DNA from: DASPKT01 sp035627915
Lineage (GTDB): Bacteria > Pseudomonadota > Alphaproteobacteria > Azospirillales > Azospirillaceae
Direction: 5' to 3'
Assembly (NCBI GenBank): GCA_035627915.1
Contig: DASPKT010000169.1
Coordinates: 1-16,768 of the forward strand
DNA length: 16,768 bases
Shown here: piece by piece, positions 7,597-15,631 of the stretch
Position numbering within the stretch: position 1 is the stretch's first letter
Layout: each line of letters begins with the position of its first letter
Translations under genes and position numbers: made by a program
The notes under the pieces: generated by a model
What the model was told of the DNA's origin: nothing
Seen by the model: only the letters and a program-made list of their open reading frames with translations
Database searches by the model: none

Positions 7597-7629
7597 AGCC
7601 TCATCCTCCCGTCATGGGTGTTGATCCGC

Positions 7630-8964
7630 TCAGTCGAGCGCTGCCAGCGTCGCCAGCACCTCGTCGATCGATCGGTCGATCGCCTTGAGCGCATGGGTCC
7701 GTTCCGCTTCGGGGAATGCCGAGGACGCCGGCTGCGTGGCAACCGACGCCCGCATCGCCCGTAGGCTGCCAAGGCCCTCGACGAGCGTCGAGCGGGCCGG
7801 TGCCGGGGCCGCGCTGGCACACATGACCGAGTAAGTCTCTACCGACCCCGTCCCTCTGATCACCATGGCGACAGGCCGGGCGCCGCGTCGCAGGCTGCAG
7901 CCTCCCGCCCCTTCGAAGCCGCTCGGCAGCCTGAGGCCGCCGGGCAGAGGGTCGCCGGACTCGACCCTGCTCCCTCCGACGAGGAGGGCGTAGCCACCGG
8001 TCCCATCGGGCTTCACGACGATGGTCACGGCTTGGCCGGCGTCCGCCAGGCCAGACGTATCCACGGGAATGGCCGTCGCCGCGAGCGCGGTGCCCATGGA
8101 CACGTGCAGCGCGATGCCACCGACTGCGAGCCTTCCCCGCGAGTGTGGCGCTCGACCAATCATCAGCAGTCGTCTCCGCAGGGCGGAGCGGCCGCGCAGA
8201 TTGGACGCGGGCAGCGCACCGATGCCCGCGGCCTTGGCGAGAACCCGGGCGTAGAGCGCCCGTACGGCGGGCTCGCGCCCGGCGAGCACCTGGGCGTCGG
8301 TGGCGAGCTCCTGGTCCTCGCGGAAGGCCCGGATCGCCAGCCAGGCAACGGGGTTCCACCAATGGGCGGCCAGCACCGCGAGCGACAGCCAGTTGGCGAG
8401 AAGATCGCCGCGGACATGATGCGCGCGCTCGTGGGCCAGCGCGAGGTCGCGCTCGCCCTCCTCATAGTCGTGCATGAACCTGCGCGGCACGGCGATGAAG
8501 CGGTAGAACAGGCCGAAGGCGAGCGGCCCCTCCACGTCGGCCACGATGATGCGGATGCCGTCCATGCGGCTGATTTCCGTCCCTTCCGCTCGAAGGCGCC
8601 GGCAATGGAGCAGGTGGCGAACCGCGAATACCGTGAAGAGGGCGAGCCCGCCGGCAAGCCAGACTGTCAGGAGCCCCTCGCCAAGCGTCGAGAACCGCAG
8701 GCCATCCCGGATGATCAGGCCGGCCTGTGGTCCCACGAACAGGACCGACATGCCGCCGGCGACGCTCCCGGCCAGCGGCAGCGATCCGAACATGTCGGCA
8801 GGTAGCGGAGGCAGCGCCAGCCGAAGCGCCGGCAGTGCCCAGAGCGCGTAGGCAAGCCGCGGCCCGACAAGACGGCGCACAGGCGCACGGATGACCAGGA
8901 CCAGCAGCATGAGCGCGGCCGATGCGCCGAGCGCCCCACCCCACCAGGCGATGAAGACGCTCAC
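7630..8964 (-). CDS. M56-family membrane metallopeptidase (BlaR1/MecR1-type), without penicillin-binding sensor
   Basis: A 444-residue polytopic membrane protein of peptidase family M56, the zinc-protease part of BlaR1/MecR1 signal transducers. Hydrophobic segments lie near 8-26, 37-50, 97-116 and 190-206. The zinc site is HERAH (178-182) in a LALAHERAHHVRGDLL helix, with the third ligand expected at Glu216 in FREDQELATDA. A last short hydrophobic stretch near 280-300 precedes about 145 residues predicted outside the membrane. In BlaR1 this end carries an SxxK penicillin-binding domain. Here it is far too short and has no SxxK, so the signal must be different. The GTG start at 8964 overlaps the repressor stop (GTGA). 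By analogy the cytoplasmic protease cleaves, or triggers cleavage of, the BlaI-type repressor encoded just upstream. The C-terminal region has no family I recognise. Confidence 0.9.
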   Translation of the reverse strand: MSVFIAWWGGALGASAALMLLVLVIRAPVRRLVGPRLAYALWALPALRLALPPLPADMFGSLPLAGSVAGGMSVLFVGPQAGLIIRDGLRFSTLGEGLLTVWLAGGLALFTVFAVRHLLHCRRLRAEGTEISRMDGIRIIVADVEGPLAFGLFYRFIAVPRRFMHDYEEGERDLALAHERAHHVRGDLLANWLSLAVLAAHWWNPVAWLAIRAFREDQELATDAQVLAGREPAVRALYARVLAKAAGIGALPASNLRGRSALRRRLLMIGRAPHSRGRLAVGGIALHVSMGTALAATAIPVDTSGLADAGQAVTIVVKPDGTGGYALLVGGSRVESGDPLPGGLRLPSGFEGAGGCSLRRGARPVAMVIRGTGSVETYSVMCASAAPAPARSTLVEGLGSLRAMRASVATQPASSAFPEAERTHALKAIDRSIDEVLATLAALD

Positions 8965-9326
8965 CCTTTCAGATCTTTCAGGAGCGCCTCGATCTCCGCG
9001 ATCTCCTCGGCGCTGAGAGGTTGGCGCTTGACGAAATGAGCCACGAGTGGCGATACGCGCCCGCCAAACAACCGGTCGATCAGCCGCCGCGACTCGCTTT
9101 CGATATAGTCGCCGCGCGCGATCAGGGGACGGTAGAGATAGCGACGGCCATCCGCCTCATGGGCGACGGCCTTCTTGGCGACGAGGCGCGCGAGCAGCGT
9201 CCTGACCGTGTTGGCCGACCAGTCCCGCTCTGGAAGCACCCGGTCGGTGATCTCCTGCGCGGTCAGCGGGCTCCGCTCCCACAGCACCACCATGACGGCG
9301 GCTTCGGCTTCGCTGATCCGCTCCAT
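8961..9326 (-). CDS. BlaI/MecI/CopY-family transcriptional repressor
   Basis: A 121-residue winged-helix repressor. The N-terminus MERISEAEAAVMVVLWERSPLT followed by AQEIT and SANTVRTLLARLVAKK (38-53) is the DNA-binding domain of the BlaI/MecI family. The C-terminal dimerisation part contains PLVAHFVK (93-100) and LSAEEIAEIEALLKDL. In BlaI the protease cleaves at an Asn-Phe pair at this place; here the pair is His97-Phe98. The frame can be extended to a TTG at 9347, but the ATG at 9326 matches the family N-terminus, so I use it. The extension would also run through the operator. The gene is first of three, with its stop overlapping the M56 start. Two dyads in front of it make autorepression of the whole operon very likely. 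Confidence 0.93.
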   Translation of the reverse strand: MERISEAEAAVMVVLWERSPLTAQEITDRVLPERDWSANTVRTLLARLVAKKAVAHEADGRRYLYRPLIARGDYIESESRRLIDRLFGGRVSPLVAHFVKRQPLSAEEIAEIEALLKDLKG

Positions 9327-9345
9327 CGCGGCCCCACCAGGCTTC

Positions 9346-9383
9346 AACTACGCATGTAGTTATCTGAACCACGTTTGTAGTTC
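9346..9383 (-). promoter_or_regulatory. Twin BlaI-type operator dyads overlapping the predicted promoter
   Basis: Dyad 1, AACTAC-GCAT-GTAGTT at 9346-9361, is perfect. Dyad 2, GAACCAC-GTTT-GTAGTTC at 9366-9383 with the same 4-nt centre, is imperfect. Their centres are 21 bp apart, two helical turns. Both contain the TAC/GTA core typical of BlaI/MecI operators (TACA/TGTA type). On the minus strand TTGAAC (9385-9380) could be a -35 element, with a weak -10 at GATAAC or TAACTA (9364-9357), so the dyads would cover the core promoter. Dyad 1 lies 19 nt upstream of the repressor ATG. This supports autoregulation of the three-gene module. Confidence 0.75.
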
Positions 9384-9492
9384 AAGTCTTTGTCGTGGCC
9401 CTGGGGGCCGGGGAAGGTGACGGCGACGCAGGGCCGCGTCGTCCGGCAGTAGGGCCCCGACACAAGGCCGGCAGCTGTCGCCCGGCTCCGCG

Positions 9493-12400
9493 CTATTCCG
9501 CGGGCCGGTGGTGCGCCGCCGCGGGCGGCCGGCGGAGGCGGCGCGAGGCCAGCCGCTCGATGAGCGCGTAGGCCAGCGGGATGACGAAGATCGCCAGCAC
9601 CGTCGCCCCCAGCATGCCGCCGACCACGCCGGTGCCCAGCGAATGCCGGCTGGCGGAGCCGGCGCCGGAGCTGACCACCAGCGGCAGGCAGCCCAGGATG
9701 AAGGCGAGCGAGGTCATGACGATGGGCCGGAAGCGCAGCCGCGCGGCGTCGGCCGCCGCCTGCGCCGGGTCCTTGCCCGCCTCGCGCTGGATGACGGCGA
9801 ACTCCACGATCAGGATGGCGTTCTTGGCGGACAGGCCGATCAGCACCAGCAGCCCGATCTGGAAGTAGATGTCGTTCGACAGCCCGCGCAGCCATACCGC
9901 CAGCAGCGCCCCCAGGATGCCGAACGGCACCGCGGTGACGACCGCCAGCGGCAGGGTCCAGCGCTCGTACTGCGCCGCCAGGATCAGGAACACCATCAGC
10001 AGGCCGAAGCCGAAGGCGACGGCCGACGTGCCGGACGCCGCCCGCTCCTGGTAGGCCGATCCGGTCCAGGCCAGCGCGTAGTCCGTGCCCAGCGTGTCCG
10101 CCACCAGCTGCTCCATCGCCGCCAGCGCCTCACCCGAGCTGAAGCCGGGCGCCGGATTGCCCATGAGCTTGGCGGCCGGGAAGACGTTGAACCGCTCCAG
10201 CATGTCGGGGCCGGCGACGCGCTCGACCGAGAGCAGCGCGTCCAGCGGGATCATCTCGCCCGTGTCGGAGCGGACGAAGACGTGGCGCAGATCCTCCGGC
10301 GTCTCGCGGAACGGCGCCTCGGACTCCAGCGTGACCCGGTAGGTGCGCCCGAACAGGGTGAAGTCGTTGACGTAGTAGGCGCCGAAGGTGGCCTGCATGG
10401 TGGTGTAGACGGCCGAGACCGGCACCCCCAGCGCCTTCACCCGGTCTCGGTTCAGCTCCACCCGGTACTGCGGCACGCCGGCGTTGAAGGTGGTGCTGAC
10501 GCCGGCCAGTTCCGGGCGCTGCGCCGCCGCGGCGACCAGCCGCTGCACCGCCTGGCCCAGCTCCGCCGGCCCGCCGCCGCCGCGCTGCTGCAGGTAGCCC
10601 TCGAAGCCGCCGGTCAGGCTGATGCCCTGGATCGGCGGCGGGTTGAAGGCCAGCACCATGGCCTCCTTGATGTCGGCCATGCGGCCCATGACGGCGGGGG
10701 CGAGGTTGCGGGCGTCCTGCTCCGCCTCCGTCCGCTCGTCCCAGAGCGTCAGCTGGGTGAAGAAGGTGCCGGCGCTGGTCTTCAGGCCGCCGCCCAGTAT
10801 GTCGAAGCCAGAGAAGGAGACGACGCCGCTCACCTCCGGCATGGCGAGGAGGCGGCGCTCCACCTCGTGGTTGACCTCCACCGTGCGCGAGAGCGAGGAG
10901 GCCGGCGGAAGCTGGGTGTTGAGGATGATCGAGCCCTGGTCCTCCGCCGGGACGAGCGCCCCCGGGATGCGGGCGTAGAGCAGCGCCGCCGCCGCCAGGA
11001 CGGCCAGGAACACCGCCACCCCGGCCAGCGCCCGGCGCAGGAAGAAGTCCACGCCTCGCAGGTAGCCGCCGGTCATGCGGTCGAACCAGGCGTTGAAGAC
11101 GCGGAAGGGCTTCGCCGGCTCCCGGTGGCCCTCCTTCAACAGCAGCGCGCAGAGCGCTGGCGTCAGCGTCAGCGCCACGATCCCGGAGATGGCGACGGAG
11201 ACGGCGATGGTGATGGCGAACTGCTTGTACATGACGCCCGCCAGGCCGCCTAGGAAGGCCACCGGCACGAATACCGCGGCCAGGACCAGGACGATGGCGA
11301 TGACCGGCCCGCTGACCTCCCGCATCGCCTGGATGGCGGCGTCGCGGGCGGACTTGCCCTCGTCCCGCATGACGCGCTCGACGTTCTCCAGCACGACGAT
11401 GGCGTCGTCCACCACGATGCCGATGGCCAGCACCAGGCCGAACAGGGTCAGCAGGTTGATCGAGAAGCCCAGCAGGTACATGCCGGCGAAGGTGCCGACC
11501 AGCGACACCGGGATCGCCAGCAGCGGGATCAGCGTCGCCCGCACGTTCTGCAGGAACAGGAACACCACCACGACGACCAGGACCAGCGCCTCGACGAAGG
11601 TGTGGACGACCTCCTCGATGGAGACCTCGACGAAGCGGGTGGTGTTGTAGGGGATGTCGTATTCCAGCCCCTCGGGGAACCGGGCCGACAGCGCCTCCAG
11701 CCGCTCCGCGATGGCGGCGGAGGTGGCGATGGCGTTGGCGCCGGGCTGGAGGTAGATGCCCATGGCGACGGCGGAACGGCCGTTGTAGCGGGCCTGGAAG
11801 CTGTAGTCCTGCGCCCCCAGCTCCACCCGTGCCACGTCGCCCAGCCGCAGCGCGCCGCCGGTGGCTGGGTCGGAGCGCAGGATGATCTGCTCGAACTCCT
11901 TGGGGTCGGCGAGGCGGCCCGGCGTCGTCACCGAATAGGTGAAGGGCTGCGGGTCCGACATCGGCTCCTGCCCGAACTGGCCAGCGGCGAACTGGGCATT
12001 CTGCTCGCGCACGGCCGCCGCCACGTCGGCCGGGGTCAGCCCGTACTGCGCCAGCCGGTCCGGGCGCAGCCAGATGCGCATGGCATAGTCCTTGGCCCCG
12101 AACAGCGAGGCGTCGCCGACGCCGGGGATGCGCTTCAGCTCGTCGATGATGTTCAGCAGCGCGTAGTTGCTGACGTAGATCGGGTCGTAGCGCGCGTCCG
12201 GGGAGAAGACGGTGATGACCTGCAGGATGGAGCTGGACCGCTTCTGCACCCGCACGCCGGAGCGCCGGACCTCCTCGGGCAGCAGCGGCTCGGCCGCCTG
12301 CACCCGGTTGCTGACGTTGATGGTGGCCTGGTCCGGGTCGGTGCCGATGGCGAAGGAGACGGAGATCGACAGGGTGCCGCTGCTGGACGCGGTGGAGGTC

Positions 12401-12636
12401 ATGTAGAGCATGTCCTCCACCCCGTTGACCTGCTGCTCGATCGGGGCGGCGACCGTCTCCGCCAGCACCTGGGCGCTGGCGCCGGGATAGCTGGCCTGGA
12501 TCGTCACCTGCGGCGGCACGATCTGCGGGTACTGCTCCACCGGCAGCGCCCGCATCGCCATCAGCCCCGCCAGCACGATAACGATGGAGAGGACGGCGGC
12601 GAAGACCGGGCGGTCGATGAAGAAGCGGGAGATCAC
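9493..12636 (-). CDS. RND efflux transporter permease, HAE1 family (AcrB/MexB-like)
   Basis: A 1047-residue proton-driven multidrug efflux pump of the inner membrane, normal length for AcrB-type proteins. The N-terminus MISRFFIDRPVFAAVLSI is the classic first transmembrane helix. The proton-relay Asp pair is at 410-411 in AIGIVVDDAIVVLENVERVM (TM4), and the partner Lys sits in GLSAKNAILIVEF near residue 940 (TM10). The porter-domain stretch SSGTLSISVSF and the PLLAIPVSLVGTFAGMYLLG helix are also typical. The start is a GTG at 12636 with GGAGG 6 nt upstream; it overlaps the adaptor stop (GTGA). It is second of a two-gene operon. The closest outer-membrane channel gene is not in the window, so a shared TolC/OprM-type protein encoded elsewhere is likely. 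Substrates cannot be predicted. The gene ends with TAG at 9495-9493. Confidence 0.97.
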   Translation of the reverse strand: MISRFFIDRPVFAAVLSIVIVLAGLMAMRALPVEQYPQIVPPQVTIQASYPGASAQVLAETVAAPIEQQVNGVEDMLYMTSTASSSGTLSISVSFAIGTDPDQATINVSNRVQAAEPLLPEEVRRSGVRVQKRSSSILQVITVFSPDARYDPIYVSNYALLNIIDELKRIPGVGDASLFGAKDYAMRIWLRPDRLAQYGLTPADVAAAVREQNAQFAAGQFGQEPMSDPQPFTYSVTTPGRLADPKEFEQIILRSDPATGGALRLGDVARVELGAQDYSFQARYNGRSAVAMGIYLQPGANAIATSAAIAERLEALSARFPEGLEYDIPYNTTRFVEVSIEEVVHTFVEALVLVVVVVFLFLQNVRATLIPLLAIPVSLVGTFAGMYLLGFSINLLTLFGLVLAIGIVVDDAIVVLENVERVMRDEGKSARDAAIQAMREVSGPVIAIVLVLAAVFVPVAFLGGLAGVMYKQFAITIAVSVAISGIVALTLTPALCALLLKEGHREPAKPFRVFNAWFDRMTGGYLRGVDFFLRRALAGVAVFLAVLAAAALLYARIPGALVPAEDQGSIILNTQLPPASSLSRTVEVNHEVERRLLAMPEVSGVVSFSGFDILGGGLKTSAGTFFTQLTLWDERTEAEQDARNLAPAVMGRMADIKEAMVLAFNPPPIQGISLTGGFEGYLQQRGGGGPAELGQAVQRLVAAAAQRPELAGVSTTFNAGVPQYRVELNRDRVKALGVPVSAVYTTMQATFGAYYVNDFTLFGRTYRVTLESEAPFRETPEDLRHVFVRSDTGEMIPLDALLSVERVAGPDMLERFNVFPAAKLMGNPAPGFSSGEALAAMEQLVADTLGTDYALAWTGSAYQERAASGTSAVAFGFGLLMVFLILAAQYERWTLPLAVVTAVPFGILGALLAVWLRGLSNDIYFQIGLLVLIGLSAKNAILIVEFAVIQREAGKDPAQAAADAARLRFRPIVMTSLAFILGCLPLVVSSGAGSASRHSLGTGVVGGMLGATVLAIFVIPLAYALIERLASRRLRRPPAAAHHRPAE

Positions 12637-13820
12637 GGGCCACCTCCGGGCGCCGCGGCCGCCGTATCGGCGGGCGGGGCCGGCCCGGCGCCGGCGACGC
12701 GGACGGGCTCGCCCGGTCGGGCCTTGATGACGCCCTCCGACACCACCCGCTCGCCGGGCTTCAATCCCTCCGTCACCACCAGCCGGTCGCCCAGGGTGCG
12801 GCCGGTGCGGATGGGCCGCGCCTCCGCCTTGCTCTCGGCGTCGACGACATAGACGAAGGGCCCCTGCGGCCCCTGCATCAGAGCCGTCAGCGGGACCGAG
12901 ATGGCGTTCGGCAGGGTGAAGCCCTGCACCTCCACCCGGACGAACTGTCCCGGCAGCAGCGTGTGCTCGGGGTTCGGCACCTCCGCCCGCACCCGCACCG
13001 TGCCGGTCTGCGGGTCGACGATGGCGTCCAGGAAGTTGATGCGCCCCTCGTGCGGGTGCTCGGTCCCCTCGCCGTAGCGGATGCGCACCGGCAGCCCGCC
13101 CTCGCGCGCCAGCCGGACCTGCCCCGCCGCCACCTGCTGGCGCACCCGCACCAGCTCCGCCTCGGGCACGGCGAAGTTCACGTAGACCGGATCGACCTGG
13201 GTGATGCGGGTCAGCAGGCTGTTGTCGGCCGAGGTGCCGACCAGGCTGCCCTCCGACACCGCCTCCAGGCTGGTGACGCCGCTGACCGGCGCCTCGACGG
13301 CGGCGTAGTCCAGGTTGATCCGGGCCCCCTCCACCTGCGCCTCGGCGGAGGCCAATTCCGCCCGGGCTTGGTCGAACTCGGCCTGGGCGTTCTCGCGGGA
13401 CTGGGCGCTGGCGTTGCCGCGGCGGAAGAGGGCCTGGATGCGCTCGTTGTTCTGGCGCGCCTGGTTGAGGCGCGCCCGCGCCTGCTCCAGCGCCGCCTGG
13501 GCCTGCTGCAGGGCCACCTCGAACTGGGCGGGGTCGATCTGGAACAGCAGGTCGCCCTCCTTCACCGGCGCCCCCTCCTGGTAGGCGCGGCGGACCAGGA
13601 TGCCGGCCACCCGGGCGCGCACCTCGACCTCACGCACGCCGGCGGCCCGGCCGGCATACTCGCTGGTGAAGGACAGGTCCGCCGGCCGCGTCTCCACCAC
13701 CGCCACCTGGGGCGGCGGGCGCTGGGCCTGCCCGGCCGCGGACTGTTCTCCGTCGCCGCAGGCGGCAAGGAGGAGCGGAGCCAGGAGCATGACCGGCGGC
13801 AGGAATCGTCGCATGCGCAT
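12633..13820 (-). CDS. RND efflux periplasmic adaptor lipoprotein (AcrA/MexA-like membrane fusion protein)
   Basis: A 395-residue membrane fusion protein linking the RND pump to an outer-membrane channel. The N-terminus MRMRRFLPPVMLLAPLLLAAC ends in a lipobox (LAAC, Cys21), so it should be lipid-anchored. The lipoyl-like half motifs are GVREVEVRARVAGIL and DYAAVEAPVSGVTS. Between them lies the alpha-helical hairpin rich in Q, A, E and R, around residues 95-165. The beta-barrel part contains VDPVYVNFAVPEAEL, and LLPGQFVRVEV precedes the membrane-proximal domain. The start is placed at the ATG at 13820, which has GAGG 7 nt upstream and gives a proper signal peptide. The frame can be extended 25 codons upstream, but that adds a non-export-like N-terminus. 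It is followed by the pump with a 4-nt overlap. No TetR- or LysR-type regulator is adjacent. Confidence 0.95.
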   Translation of the reverse strand: MRMRRFLPPVMLLAPLLLAACGDGEQSAAGQAQRPPPQVAVVETRPADLSFTSEYAGRAAGVREVEVRARVAGILVRRAYQEGAPVKEGDLLFQIDPAQFEVALQQAQAALEQARARLNQARQNNERIQALFRRGNASAQSRENAQAEFDQARAELASAEAQVEGARINLDYAAVEAPVSGVTSLEAVSEGSLVGTSADNSLLTRITQVDPVYVNFAVPEAELVRVRQQVAAGQVRLAREGGLPVRIRYGEGTEHPHEGRINFLDAIVDPQTGTVRVRAEVPNPEHTLLPGQFVRVEVQGFTLPNAISVPLTALMQGPQGPFVYVVDAESKAEARPIRTGRTLGDRLVVTEGLKPGERVVSEGVIKARPGEPVRVAGAGPAPPADTAAAAPGGGP

Positions 13821-13821
13821 C

Positions 13822-13853
13822 GGAATGCCTCGGTTGAGGAACGCCTCGGTTGG
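13822..13853. repeat. Tandem 16-bp direct repeat at the adaptor ribosome binding site
   Basis: GGAATGCCTCGGTTGA (13822-13837) is followed directly by GGAACGCCTCGGTTGG (13838-13853), 14 of 16 identical. On the coding strand each copy carries CAACCGAGGC, so the GAGG Shine-Dalgarno core of the adaptor gene is duplicated 16 nt apart. Only the proximal copy has useful spacing to the ATG at 13820. Confidence 0.7.
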
Positions 13854-14262
13854 GGGCACTCCCGGACAACAGGAGCGGGGCCTGAACCTCACCACCGCCG
13901 GCAGGAGAAGCTCCGGCCACGTCGGATACCCGGTGCGCTAAAGGCTCGGGCGCAACCTCCCGGGGACCGGGGCTGGTGGACTTGCGGGCAGCCGGCACCT
14001 GACTGGTGTGGCTGCAGTCGCGTCGGGTCTTGATGCTCTTCAGCATGACCCTCTTCATTCTCAGCGGGAGAGAAGTTCGGTTTCGACGGAGTCGGCCAGG
14101 GCCCTAAGATTAGGCTGGACTGGCGGCTGTCGGAGCTCGACCGGCACACGGTCCGGCCGCTGCCGGCCGCCTCTCAAGGCCATTTCCGCCGCTGCGGGTC
14201 ATCCGGTCCCGGACGGCCCATCGGATACCGGCCGCGACGCCACCACCCGCTCCATGCGGCAC
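13854..14262. other. Approximately 400-bp intergenic region upstream of the RND operon
   Basis: No gene could be supported. Open frames on both strands run into neighbouring genes out of frame and show no recognisable motif. It should contain the minus-strand promoter of the efflux operon and the 3' end signals of the DUF900 gene. Small GC-rich dyads occur near 14133-14170 (for example a GACCG/CGGTC pair around the GGCACACGG run), without a T tract. I see no clear regulator-binding palindrome. Confidence 0.5.
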
Positions 14263-15258
14263 CTACTGCCCAGCTATTGCTGGCCCAGCCCGCGTGAACG
14301 GGCTGACGGACTTCTTGGCCGCATCGAATATGAAGGCTCCGGCGTCTCTGAGCCTGCCAGCGGCGGAGCCATCGCCCGTCATTTCCCTAGTCTGAAAGGC
14401 CGCAAAGCGAACAAAGCGGTCGTGCCGCGTGCCGTCGCTCGGCTCGACGGAGGAAATGTCCACGATGCGCAGGTTCTCCCGCTTCGCAACTTCCTGGAGG
14501 ACCGGGTCGTCGACGTCGGCCGTTCCGACACGACGGCGCCCGCCAGCCAGGCGCATCGACACATCAAGCGCCCGGTCGTCGCTCGCCACCAGGATTGTCA
14601 ACGCCGGCGTGAGCGGGCCGACGACCTCGACCTGCCGTCGGAAGACGTCGATGTCGATGTCCGGGGCGGCGAGAGCCACCTGAAATTTACCGATGACCTC
14701 GTCCCGGCCTTGGAGGCGGAGTTGACGCAACGTCTCCATAACCAACCAGCCACCCATGCTGTGGCCCGCGAGCACGACCTGCTCGTCCGCCTGGATGCCC
14801 GCGATTAGCCCGAGAACGTGAGCGAGATCATCCCGCGCATAGGTTACCGCATCCCGGTCGGCGACATAGCCGGCGACCTCAGCTGCTGACGGCCAGGAAA
14901 ACAGAATAGGGACGGAAACGCCGGGCACGTCGGCGGCCAGTTGGGCGACGCGGAACACAGCCTCGGTGAGCGTGTAGTTGTATCCGTGGACGAAGATGCC
15001 GGCTGTGTTCCCGTTCCCCACCCCTGAAGCGACTTTCTCACTGAAGGCACGCTCGTCGAGCCGCTCTCGCCGCACGACGACGAAACTCTTCTCCAGATCC
15101 TTGGAACTCTCCGCCGTCCACTCGATGTTGCCCGGCTGGTGCCCGGGCGGCACCGACAGGGTCAACTCCTCATACCGCAGCGTGGCTCGGCCGCTGCCAT
15201 AGCCGACCTGCTGCGGGCCATCCGGTTCCCGGTCCGTCGCGACGAGGACCGTAACGAG
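14263..15258 (-). pseudogene. alpha/beta hydrolase, DUF900 family, 5' end lost
   Basis: The frame encodes a DUF900-type alpha/beta hydrolase (PF05990), a family of uncharacterised serine esterases. Core motifs are intact: IFVHGYNYTLTEAVFRVAQL, VPILFSWPSA, GYVADRD, the nucleophile elbow GHSMGG, LAAPDIDIDVF, VASDDRALDVS and a late His in GTRHDRF. Family-like sequence begins immediately at 15258 with LVTVLVATDREPDG, then YGSGRATLRYEELTLSVPPGHQPG. The codon directly before it is an in-frame TAG (15261-15259), and the usual signal peptide or lipoprotein N-terminus is absent. There is no ATG or GTG between the stop and the conserved block. A TTG at 15165 gives a 300-residue product, but its GAGGAG abuts the codon with no spacer and conserved residues would be lost. 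A 5'-truncated pseudogene is the best reading; a shortened but active cytoplasmic protein is possible. It ends with TAG. Confidence 0.75.
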
Positions 15259-15260
15259 CT

Positions 15261-15428
15261 ATGCATCTGCTGCTGCTGCAGGACCGCCGGCGGGCCAATG
15301 TCCCCGCCGGCTGCCCGGGCGGCACCTTCTGGCTGGACGACGTCGTCGATCCGGCGGCGCGGTCCCTCGCCTACATCGCCCTGTGCGCCCTCTCCGCCGC
15401 CGGGCTGGCGGCGCTGCTGGACGCCTGA
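15261..15428 (+). CDS. Small hypothetical protein, 55 aa, one hydrophobic segment
   Basis: A short plus-strand ORF from ATG to TGA. It reads MHLLLLQDRRRANVPAGC, then PGGTFWLDDVVDPAARS and a hydrophobic C-terminal stretch (LAYIALCALSAAGLAALL) that could be a membrane helix. Codon use is strongly GC3, as in real genes of this DNA. The start has only a weak, distant GAGG upstream and lies at the junction where the DUF900 gene is cut off, so its own upstream region may have been lost. I do not recognise a family. It could be a genuine small membrane protein or the tail of a broken gene. Confidence 0.4.
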   Translation: MHLLLLQDRRRANVPAGCPGGTFWLDDVVDPAARSLAYIALCALSAAGLAALLDA

Positions 15429-15462
15429 GGCGACTTGTCCAACCCAACCGCAGGAGGATTCC

Positions 15463-15630
15463 ATGAGCAAGCGTTCGATCCTCGCCCGCTTCGCCGCGCG
15501 CCTCGCCGCGGCCAAACGCGATGCCGGCAGCACCATCCGCGCCCGGCTCAGCCTGCCGCGCCGCCGCAGGCTGAAGGACGGCGGCGGAGGCCGGGACGGC
15601 GGGAGGGGCGCGGCCCCCGCCGCGGCCTGA
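15463..15630 (+). CDS. Small basic hypothetical protein, 55 aa
   Basis: The ATG at 15463 is preceded by a near-perfect AGGAGG with a 5-nt spacer, the best ribosome binding site in the window. The product starts MSKRSILARFAARLAAAKRD, continues with a very basic SLPRRRRLKDGGGGR segment and ends in an Ala/Gly tail. The N-terminal half could be an amphipathic helix. It follows the other 55-aa ORF by 34 nt on the same strand, and a strong hairpin starts 2 nt after its stop. I do not recognise the family; nucleic-acid or membrane binding would fit the charge but is speculation. Confidence 0.55.
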   Translation: MSKRSILARFAARLAAAKRDAGSTIRARLSLPRRRRLKDGGGGRDGGRGAAPAAA

Positions 15631-15631
15631 C

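Noticed and set aside
10130..12643. Second long minus-strand frame (837 codons) inside the RND pump
   Set aside because: It overlaps the AcrB-like frame, has an R/G/H/P-rich low-complexity composition and no domain; a shadow frame.
13630..14058. Minus-strand frame starting MKRVMLKSIKTRRDCSHTS upstream of the adaptor
   Set aside because: The start looks protein-like, but the frame runs deep into the adaptor gene out of register and becomes G/R/A-rich; no ribosome binding site of quality and no family.
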